From: Toxoplasma gondii ME49 | Taxonomy: Eukaryota > Apicomplexa > Conoidasida > Eucoccidiorida > Sarcocystidae | Reading direction: 5' to 3' | Assembly: GCF_000006565.2 (NCBI RefSeq) | Contig: NC_031480.1 | Coordinates: 1,380,144 to 1,444,143, forward strand | DNA: 64,000 bases | Shown here: positions 34,901-43,342 of the stretch, piece after piece | Numbering within the stretch: position 1 is the stretch's first letter | Layout: the number at the start of each line of letters is the position of its first letter | Program-made: the position numbers and the translations under genes | The notes under the pieces: model-generated | Database searches by the model: none | Told to the model about the DNA's origin: nothing | Seen by the model: only the letters and a program-made list of their open reading frames with translations

Positions 34901-37760
34901 AGGCTCGCGCGAGGCGGGAAGAAGGCCACCACAGGGAATTGGCAGAGAAGAACAAAGAACAGCGACGCAATACCTCTCTCCGGCCCTGGGGAAAGACATT
35001 CTCCATGGCCTGTACCGACAACTCGATGAGTCGAAGGAGTGTCAGAAAATGCGCGAAAAATGCTCGGAAGTCTTTCAACTCTGGCAACCCCACATCCTAG
35101 GGTCCCTCGACACTCTCTTGGCCGTCGGACGCGACGGAGACGCAGACGCCCTCGACGATACTGTCAATGAAGGTGATCTTCAGCTGTGCTCCGAAGAGAG
35201 AGCAGATATAGCCGTTCTTGTCTCAGTTCTCACCTTAATGCGTTTCGTGTTTCGAATCCTCGTTTTCCGTGCAGAATATTCTTTGCTTGTCAAGTGCCGT
35301 CGATCGCGTTGCTCGTTCACCAGTTGCACTAGGAAAGTGGGGAGTGCATTAATTCTATCATGAATCTCAACTCCACGTCAACCAGAGCACTTGGCCGGTG
35401 TTCTTGTGCTGGCGAATTTCGATCCTAACTCTCATCTTTCGTGAAACCGCACAATCCTACCCTGTCATAGGCGAGTTCACTCGCTGCTGATGCCCCCCTT
35501 GCCTTCACTAGCATCTCGTGTCTGTTTTCTTCTTCCTCGTTTTGACTTCAGTCCCCTCTCCGCAATGCCCCGTCATTTTCACGCGTCTCATAGCCTGCCT
35601 CTTTCCCTGGCTCCTCACCTCTCGCTGTTTTTCTCAGCGACGGCAGCGGCCCTCGCTGGGGTTCCTGTCCCCGCCCTGCCGTGTGTCTCTGCGAGCGCGC
35701 CGACGCTGTCTGGCCTGCCAGACCAAGACCACGGAAGAGAGGCGAGTGCAACGGCAGTCGCACAAACACTCTTGGCGGACTTCGATTTGAGGCCTTCCTG
35801 GGCCTTGGCTGTGGCTCTCAAAGATGCCATCAAAGAGGAGATGGGCGCCGCCTGGCACGGCAAGAGTCGCGAGAAGGAGCCCAAAGAAATGGCGACGCTT
35901 GTCACCCCTGCAGAGAACGGCGTGGAAGCCGGAAGAACGGCGACGGCGACCGCGAAGAAAGAGCGGGGCGGCGAGGCCGACAAGGCGCGCATGCAGAAAG
36001 GAGACAGTTTCGAGGAAAAGGAGACAGAAGGCGAGAAGCAGGACCTCGTGTGCCAACGGAAGTTCGTGCCGCAACAACACCACCGATCCGACGAAGAGGT
36101 CCGTAGGTGCAAAGGGCGACAGAACCCTCCCTCCACGCGGCAGGGAGGGGAGATGAGACTTCCATTGAGGATAAAATTGTTTGTGTTTGTCGGTAAAGCG
36201 AGACTTGCAAGAACCTAATACGTGGATTAGATTGCGTTCTGCGAGGAGGGATTCTGCGCCTGCACAAAACTCTCGTCCGTGGGTCCTCGACGCCCGCGTT
36301 CCTGAATTCAACGTCGCAAGGGGAAGGTGTGTTCTTCATCAAACATGTGGTTTAGGCTTTCTTCATTTCCGTTCTTTTTCCTGCTGATTTGCGCCTTGCT
36401 TGCCTTGTTTTTCTCTGTTATCACTGGATTTCGCATGCGCCATTGCTGGCGCTCTTTCTACGCGAGAGGGGTTTGGTTTCCCGATAACGGAACTGGAGGG
36501 AAACGGGGCGCGGGCGTGGTTTTTCTGTCTACAGAAGGGAAGCCAAGAGCTCCTCTCTTCATGGCTATTTGTCGGCGGCGAGGGCGAGACCCTTCAGCGA
36601 GAACTGCGCCAGAGAGGCGACCTGGTTGTTGTCGCATCGCTGATCGACAAAGTCCCGAACTTGGCTGGGCTGGCACGCACATGTGAGGTATTTGACGCCA
36701 AGTAAGTGAGAAGCAAAAATCACCTTTGAACCTCTCAGCATGCGTTCCTTTCGACGGGGTTCTGAGGGTGTGACGACTGGAACCTACGCGGCAGTTTCAA
36801 CCAGTGATGATCTTTCATGTGATTGAGTTGTTTGTTTCGCTTCCTTTCGTGTGGTTTCTCCATACTCTCTAGATACTGCGGCTTCTCTGCTGTCTCGCTG
36901 AATGCGCACCTTCAGGAAGCTCGTCATTCACAATCTCGATATTCTCAGTGACCCACAATTCAACACGATCGGTGTCTCTGCCCACCGATGGCTTCCTATC
37001 GAGCAGGTACCGTCGCTGAAAGAGAGAGAGAGAGTTCCGGTTTCGGAAGGCACAACGCAAACGAAAAGTAGACAGTGAGAACTTTGATTCAGGCTCTCCT
37101 TCGTTCAGTAATGTGACCTTTAGCATCCGTCAGTGACATACGGAGTAAATTGCATCTTTAGGTACAATGTGTACATACACATAAATTTCTCTGCACGGAT
37201 GAGGAAGCTATTTACGGGCAAGTGGTGCTCTCAGACTGGAAGGCGGGCACATCAAAAGCAAGGCCTGCCCGGCTCGCGATTCCAGTGACGTCGGACGTCG
37301 AAGGTCTAGCGAAAAGAAAACCTGTTCCCTTTCTTTGCGTTCTCCCATGGCTTCTGGCCTTTGTCAACTGCGGAACCGGCAAATTAGTCCTTGGACGTGC
37401 ATGCGTCCTCGTCAAGACAGCGGGATTCGACTGTCAATGCAGCTCGCACTGGTGCGTTGCGGCTTCCAGGTTTCTGCGGACGACGTGGCCAGGTACTTGC
37501 TGGATTTGAAGACGCAGGGCTACACCGTCGTCGGAGTGGAGCAGACTGGATCTTCACAAATGCTTGAGAATGCCAGATTTGATCGGAAGACAGCTCTTGT
37601 GCTGGGTGCCGAAAAAGAAGGCTTGCCGGCCGCTCTGCTAGCTCTCATGGACGCATGCATCGAGATTCCACAGCTCGGGCTCATTCGATCTCTCAATGTC
37701 CACGTCACAGCCGCCATGGTTGTTTGGGAATACACAAAACAACATTCTCTTGGCGCGTAA
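22984..37760 (+). CDS. TRM3: Giant TARBP1/Trm3-type tRNA (Gm18) 2'-O-methyltransferase
   Basis: SpoU/SPOUT methyltransferase expected to methylate the 2'-OH of G18 in tRNA using SAM. Exons: 22984-24435, 24896-27736, 28436-28636, about 29249-29350 (uncertain), 29789-29955, 31341-31583, 32198-33255, 33522-35172, 35638-36098, 36535-36701, 36916-37006 and 37470-37760. Phases agree everywhere except around the fourth exon. The C-terminus carries the SPOUT motifs in order: DLVVVASLIDKVPNLAGLAR (motif 1), CEVFDAKK, GYTVVGVEQTGSS, LVLGAEKEGLP (motif 2) and IPQLGLIRSLNVHVTAAMVV (motif 3), ending near the stop as in human TARBP1. The ~2,600 preceding residues are Leu-rich and mostly helical-looking, like the HEAT/ARM region of Trm3/TARBP1, but enlarged by Ser/Glu/Arg-rich insertions. 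The total is roughly 2,850 aa, against about 1,440 (yeast) and 1,620 (human). Start: first ATG, context CCACCATGG. A parallel role in RNA binding is inferred only. Confidence 0.92.
22990..23090 (+). repeat. Coding Ser-rich minisatellite at methyltransferase N-terminus
   Basis: Tandem copies of a ~27-bp unit (TCTCTTCTTCTGCGTCTCCT and variants) encode alternating SSSASPLSS / SSSVSLLSS at residues 8-33, directly after the initiating Met. Confidence 0.7.
24436..24895 (+). other. First intron of the methyltransferase gene
   Basis: Donor ACG|GTGAGT and acceptor GGTTGTTCAG. It includes a run of nine G near 24625-24633. Phase 0 on both sides. Confidence 0.8.
27737..28435 (+). other. Second intron, strongly purine-rich 5' half
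   Basis: Donor CAG|GTAAGG and acceptor TTCTCTGCAG. The first ~390 nt are dominated by GA-rich DNA and are open in the exon frame (to the stop at 28135), so a naive gene model would extend the exon. The last ~100 nt are pyrimidine-rich. Confidence 0.75.
28637..29788 (+). other. TRM3: Region with an unresolved small exon
   Basis: The upstream exon ends in phase 0 (GCG|GTAAGC at 28637) and the downstream exon (29789) begins in phase 2, so a connecting exon of length 2 mod 3 is required. The best protein-like stretch is AFEAFERTNAFCRLAHAAFA, about 29249-29350, after TGTGGGAGCAG. Its frame needs a phase-1 entry, which would be met if the previous exon ended at ACTTTCG|GTGTCG (about 28617). Confidence 0.45.
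35638..37760 (+). other. TRM3: SPOUT catalytic-domain exons of the methyltransferase
   Basis: Five joined pieces (35638-36098, 36535-36701, 36916-37006, 37470-37760, plus intervening introns). The 91-nt exon 36916-37006 encodes KLVIHNLDILSDPQFNTIGV and then SAHRWLPIEQ, filling the gap between motifs 1 and 2. It begins in phase 2 and ends in phase 0, exactly as required. Its acceptor is GCACCTTCAG and its donor CAG|GTACCG. Confidence 0.9.
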
Positions 37761-38189
37761 AGCAAACACGCAGTGGCCCTACGGAACGCATCTATGAATT
37801 CTTTGTGAAGCGTGCAAGTTACCGCCGATCTGGGACGGGGGAAAAATTGTCATGGTTCCTTGTGGTTTCTCTTTCCTAAACTTCCACGTTAGAAAACGGC
37901 TTCGTCAATGTCCGAGAAATACAAACCAAATTGTCAGAGGCTTGTTACTCTTAGCACCCGCGTGCGGGCATCGGGGGCATCGAGCCATGCACCGACTCAT
38001 GCGGCCTACACACCAGACGGTGTCATCATAAAATCCAATCCCTCGTTTCTGGCGGACGGTTCTTCACTGGAAAACTGTGGCGTTCGATAACGGGTTTTAC
38101 TGGTACGGAAGTTACACTTGCAAAAATATGATTCGCTGGTGGAAACGATAAGAGAGCCTGTTGTACATCAACACTAGACCCTGGTACTA

Positions 38190-38455
38190 CGACTTGAACG
38201 GTATTCTATGCGCGAATACCACTGTGCTGATATGCGCGGTATAGTATACGCTAATACCGCTGCACTGGTGGAATTTGTGATACGACCACTGTAACGAACT
38301 AGAATATGCGAATACCACTGTACCGGACTAGAAAATGCTAATACCGCTGTATAGGTATATTGCGTGTGCTCATACCACTAGAGGAATAGCAAATAGTAGC
38401 ATAAGCTGATTTCAGTGTACCGATCTAGTATATGCGAATGCCGCTGTCGAAGTCT
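38190..38455 (+). repeat. Degenerate tandem array with TATGCGAATACCACTGTA core
   Basis: At least five imperfect copies of TATGC(G/T)AATACC(A/G)CTGTA, spaced about 30-70 bp (around 38209, 38248, 38307, 38334 and 38431). CGGTATA and TGTACCG half-motifs lie in between. Confidence 0.6.
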
Positions 38456-38778
38456 CGCGGCTGGTCGCTGCACGAACGGTGTTGAGCTGCGGCTTTTTCG
38501 GACAACTGACCACTCTGCTTTGCATTTCTTAAGTCCCTGTCAACGCGACCATGCCGGCACCCAGACGTCTTTGCAGAACTGAAGAATCTGCGGTTTCTAT
38601 ACTATGAATATGTGCCTTCAGAAGTTGCTGCATGAACCTTAGAACGGATAGAAACTGTATGGCAAGCATCCGACACTGGCCTGGCTAAACGGGCAGGAGC
38701 GCATGGCCTCAGCCAGGTGGTAGAGGGAGTTTCAAAAATAAATTAAGAAACAGACATCAGATTCACACTGCCCCTGGA

Positions 38779-39192
38779 GTGGGGACTCTGGGAAATCGGC
38801 AAAATTCTGCAAAATCGCCTACTGCTGGCACAAAACTGTCCTCGCTCAGCACGCTGATATTTTATGTCACTCAGGCAGAGTGTGGAAACCCACTTGGTGA
38901 GGCTTTGTCTTTTGTGAAACGACGCCGACCGCCGATGGGGAATGGACCAGCGCTCTCTGGAGTAATTGTTAGCTCTGCTCCGGTGTTACGCAAGTTGTCA
39001 GCTGTCGGCCATAATGATAGTGTAAGGTTGCGGCAGAAAGCGAACACCGTCAACCTTTCGCCTCGCACCGAAGATAAACCGAAGCTAATCCTTTATGTAA
39101 ATCCGTTCATCAAGATCAAAAGAGCTCTTATGCAGAACTTGGATCCGGTAAACAAAGGCATTCAAGGTCTAAACCAGGAGTTCAAATCGTAG
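38779..39192 (+). other. Unassigned ORF, no ATG at start
   Basis: 137 open codons that start at GTG. The C-terminal half (PKLILYVNPFIKIKRALMQN, then LDPVNKGIQGLNQEF) looks more protein-like than neighbouring frames. It could be a decayed gene piece or an exon of something unseen, but no splice context or homologue was recognised. It ends 40 bp before the 39.2-kb repeat block. Confidence 0.2.
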
Positions 39193-39230
39193 CATATACT
39201 CCCCAGAAAAAGCGTTATGAATAATTCTGT

Positions 39231-39280
39231 CTCAGAGATGAGTGCTCCCAATGCGCGGGTACTGATCAAAACACATAATA
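39231..39280 (+). repeat. Dispersed repeat block, partner of 21.2 kb
   Basis: GTCTCAGAGATGAGTGCTCC followed by GGGTACTGATCA. It parallels the block at 21208-21250 (roughly 32 of 40 positions by eye). Confidence 0.45.
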
Positions 39281-39344
39281 TGCTACAAAACACCATTCAG
39301 GTGAAGCGACTAAATGTCAATCAAACATGCGAATTCTAGGTTTT

Positions 39345-39443
39345 CCGTGTTCACCTTGGTGTGAACCAAATCGAATGAACAGAGACATTATAGTACGTAG
39401 CATACTGAATATGATTCCAGTTATGAGATACAGATAACCAAGT
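39345..39443 (-). pseudogene. Mitochondrial cox1-like fragment (NUMT), copy 2
   Basis: The minus strand reads LGYLYLITGIIFSMLRTIMS then LFIRFGSHQGEHG. The first 24 or so residues fit the first transmembrane helix of cytochrome c oxidase subunit I; the continuation does not, as expected for a recombined mitochondrial block. It has no start codon or gene context. It shares AGAGACATTAT and surrounding bases with copy 1 at 19.9 kb. Confidence 0.65.
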
Positions 39444-40225
39444 CAAAGATTTGTTTTGCCGCGTTTCCTAAATTCATTTCGTCCTGAGTATTTTCGAGTC
39501 CACGGAAAAAACTAGAAACCCGGCAAACAGCATGCAGTGTTCCCTTCCACTTTTCGTCCGGGTGGTCGCGGAGCGCGGGGTGATACTGAACAGGAGAGAG
39601 CCGTTACTGTGGTATTTTTACGAAGGTCTTGCCAGCAGGCGACTCTATTAGTTTGCAGAGAAACGTCCGGTTGTCTTCTCTCCAGAAACATTCTGTCTAG
39701 ACTGAGATATCGTCCATGAGGGTCGCACTGGCAAGCGTGGTCGGTTGCCACTGAAGCAAGAAGTGCGCTGCAAAGCAACAAAGTACGAGCTCTTTGCTTC
39801 GTAAACATGCTAGTAGAACAACACCCTGTTAAGAGGACTCGTCCACATCTGCGTGCGGTTCTTCTGACAGAAAAGATGAAGAATCAACTGTCGACTCTTT
39901 GGTTGTTTTTTCCTGTTGGTCACGTTCCCGCCTGGCTGCACAGCGCCACAGTTGTAGGCAGAGAAAGGGTTCCGTTGCCGCGCCTGTGAAACTAAAAAGT
40001 GAAGAAAACTATCCACACTGCCACTGTCGAAAGGGGAATGAAGAAACGAGACTCGTCCTGCGTAGTCGTCAAGCACGTGGTGATCCAAAGGTATGGGAAG
40101 GTCTCCCCTCCTTTGTCGCAGCTTCCGCAATCAGTTTCGTCGAGAACGCGGAGAAATACACCCATATGGAGACAGACTCTGCTTCCGACATCTTCTGAAC
40201 ACGTGCCTTCGCATTGAATTTATCT

Positions 40226-43200
40226 TTATTTTTTCTTTGAGTGACCATGTCTCTTCACCCATCGGTTGCTATTCGGATTGCCGGGACCGAGTCCGACAAC
40301 CACGCGAGGTGCATGGGTTCCCGCAGCCAACTTCCCTGTTCGCGTTCGACTCCTCATGTGCCACGCCGATGCTGCGTCAAAGGCAAAGTCCTGAAAAGGA
40401 AACAACACCACAGTCCACACGCGTTGCCTCAACCACAGGCAAGGCTTGACAGCGACTCTGAGAAAAAGGGAAGGGAGAAGCAATCCTTCCGGTCGAAGAA
40501 CAGTGGAGGTAGCGTTAGTGAACTGCCACCCCGGACGCAAAATGTCTACCACATTTCACTAGATCTTCGTTCAAGGCACAGCAGAATTAAGATACACCAA
40601 ACAAAAACATTCGAGATCTAAACTAGGGGTTTCGACTGAGTGCGCTTAACTGCAAAAGGTGACACCAAAATCGACTGGCTTTCTTTTCTCCCGAAATGCA
40701 TGCCCTCTGTGCCGCTTGGCTCAGGAGAGACCTCTACTGAACGTTTTCCCCTGGTCGAGAAAAAAACAGTGCGCGGCTGGCTTGTAAAAGATATACTAAT
40801 TCCCGAATCACCGACGTTACGTACCCTCCGTGTATCTGTTCTCATTTGAATCGTTTGGAAAGAAAACGAACAGGAGAACTCAGCGAACACGCACCTCACT
40901 GAAAGGATTATGGGCAGCCTTCTCTGCTTCCCACAGACGCTGCTGGTGCCGCAGAAGACGGTCGCGTCCTCCCATCATCAGTTGGTCTTCGGCGAGAATC
41001 AACTGTTTCTGCTCACAGACAAGACACAAACAAGGCGACAGCCAGACGCTTTGACCGGCCAAGAATCGGGACAGTTCAACAAAGATCCGCGCTTGGACCC
41101 CAATGCGAGAAGGCATTCGAAAAGACAGGACCCCACAAACTTTCCCTCGTGAAGAGGCACACGGCATCCTCGACCCCACTTCGAGTGACGCCCGAGACAC
41201 TGAGTGGGGAAATGCAAAAACTATGTTGCTTCAAGTCCCTCCTTTCGCCACCCTTCTATGACTTCCGAGCCGCCAATATACACTCGTGCAGAGAATGTAC
41301 CACGCCCTCCGTACAAAGCCGACATTAAGAAGAAAGACTGGCATCTCACGAGTCGCCGAACACCGGCCGCGCCACCCCGGTCTAAATGTGCTGAGACTCT
41401 CAGCTGATTTGCTCCGAGTCCAACCTTCTTGAACTCTCCCAGTGCTGTCCCGTCTACGCGCCTGCGCCAGTTCGCAACTGCCTCTTGAGTCAAATCCCTC
41501 AAAGGCATCTTTCATCTGATATAAGAATGCTTCCGTTTTCGCACAACGAGCAGAAACCACCTCCCCCTGCGAGACAGCGAACCTGACGCCGGGCGCTCGC
41601 AGATCCCCCCAGACAAAGAGCGGCTTCCGTGATTCATAAAGAACGCACATCCTCACCTCATGGCGCCCGCCCCTCGGCTTCGGCAGCGAGTGAATATTTC
41701 CACGAGTAGACTTTTTCTTTCTGTTGTCGTGGACGACGAAACCGTCTTCTCCCAGCGTGACGGGGACTCTGTCAACTGCATGCTGGCCGCATTTAGGACA
41801 GAAGAGTCGCGTCACTTCTCGGCTCACAAAGTGGCAAGCCCTGCGCGGAAGAACCGACGGAAAAAAGGCTTTTTCACGACTACGGGACGCGGAAGGGGTC
41901 AAAACAAGAAAAGCAAGACATAAAACCAACGCGCGGTGAGTGGAGTCGCGCGACGAAGACATCCACAAGGAACGCGAAGACAAGGAAACCTGGGGCACAC
42001 TGAAAAGACAACGCCAAGGAATGAAACATTTCTGGATACGACACAAAGTCCAAACTACAGAAAGACCCCCGTGGTGGTTCGATTCTGCAAGACAACGCAC
42101 TGTGTTTCTGCAGAGCAGGACAGTCAAGAAAGCCAATCCTCACCGGCAAATGAGCGCCCACGTTTTGACGGAGCGTACAGCGAAACCGTCTATCGTGACG
42201 ACTTCCAGGCCCATGTGCAGAAGGACGTTTTGGATGGAGTAATCGGTTGTCATGCATGCGACGAGAGCTTCTTCCTTCGCGCTCGAGCGAATGCCTTCCA
42301 TCCCGCGCTTCACGCGCTGGAAATTCTCCGGAGTGATCCACGTCCCTTCGCCGTCGTCTTCGTCTGCTGCCACTTCCACGATTTCCTGACTCATGTGAAT
42401 GTCGCCCGCTCTCGGCCGCGACGGACTCTGCTCAGATGCGGAGCCGGAAGCCTCGCTCCTCCGAGACGGCGATGAAGGACTTTCCTCGGCGTCTGTCGAA
42501 GCAGGTGCGCCTTCCTCTTCACGGGGCAGCAGGCATTCACGCTTCTCCTTTTCTTTCTGCTCTTCCTCTTCCTCGTCTGCCTCTGCCTCTTCCTCGTCTG
42601 TCTCTTCCTCTTCCTCGTCTGTCTCTTCCTCTTCCTCGTCTGCCTCTTCCTCTTCCTCGTCTGCCTCTTCCTCTTCTTCGTCTGCCTCGTCAGTCTCGCC
42701 TCCGATCCATCCGTCGTCGTTGCCCCAGTCTAGGTCTTGCCAGTTGGTGCGTTTTTCTTCTTTCACGACGACGGCGTCCAGCGGTTTCGTGCGCAGTTTC
42801 TCAATCCTCCCCGTTTGTCTCTGGAGCATGTATGTCAGGGCAATCACGTCGAGATCTGTGTCGCTGAGACTTCCCAGGTCACCCGTCATGGCGGCGAATT
42901 TCCGTGCCCAACGCTTGTCTGCCTCGCCAGCTGTCATGACAGTCGGGAGCTCTGCGTCGGGATGCAACAGTGTGACGCCGGAGAGGTGGGCACGTGCTCG
43001 TGCGTCGCGGATTTCTGTGAGGACGCTTGGGGGAACGACGAATTTCCTGCCAAAAGCATCCAGCCGTTTCAGCCGCAAAAACGCACCGGTGTCCACAACC
43101 AACGTTCGGGCAAAGTGGCAAAGTGTCGGAGCAGACGACGGCGAGGTTTCCGCCTTAAACGGCGCGGCCAAATTCTTTGCGTCTGGCTGCGTGTCAGGGA

Positions 43201-43342
43201 CGTTAGGCGAACTCGAAGAACTGTCTGCACACTCGGGAAACGCGTCTCTGTCGCTGGCTTTCGGACTGGCCGAAACAGCCGGAGCTTCTTCGCAATGTAC
43301 GGCGGCCTCGTTCACGGCCGGATCTCGCGTCGCTCCTTCCAT
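40226..43342 (-). CDS. NOB1: NOB1, 20S pre-rRNA D-site endonuclease (PIN + zinc ribbon)
   Basis: Endonuclease that cleaves site D to mature the 3' end of 18S rRNA in late pre-40S particles. Four exons: 42144-43342, 41657-41840, 40895-41008 and 40226-40390, phases 2, 0, 0, giving 553 aa. PIN domain: TLVVDTGAFLRLKRL, KFVVPPSVLTEIRDARAR, SLSDTDLDVIALTYML, and, after a long acidic insertion, ALVACMTTDYSIQNVLLHMG. The catalytic acidic residues are visible. The zinc ribbon is rebuilt across the first intron: WALIC(R)ACHF...RLFCPKCG, with the Arg codon split CG|G, giving CxxC...CxxC. Then comes the NOB1 signature SLPKPRGGRHE, LILAEDQLM and the C-terminal basic tail NPNSNRWVKRHGHSKKK. First in-frame ATG is at 43342. 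The frame stays open to 43408 without another ATG, so a further 5' exon is possible but not needed. Confidence 0.95.
42555..42690 (-). repeat. Coding minisatellite: acidic (DEEEEE) insert in NOB1
   Basis: On the plus strand, CTCTTCCTCTTCCTCGTCTG-like units repeat about six times and encode DEEEEEA/T repeats. The insert lies between the halves of the NOB1 PIN domain, after the GRIEKLRTKP region and before the ITPENFQRVKRG region. Confidence 0.85.

Larger units (their letters stand above)
37761..40225. other. Convergent intergenic region (3' ends of TRM3 and NOB1)
   Basis: 2.5 kb with no supportable gene. It contains a degenerate repeat array (38190-38455), a 137-codon ORF without ATG (38779-39192), and mitochondrial-like repeats at 39231-39443. 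Both 3' UTRs must lie here. No terminator or poly(A) signal could be assigned with confidence. Confidence 0.6.

Noticed and set aside
38190..38455. CRISPR-like array
   Set aside because: Repeats are imperfect and unevenly spaced, with no cas genes and a eukaryotic context.
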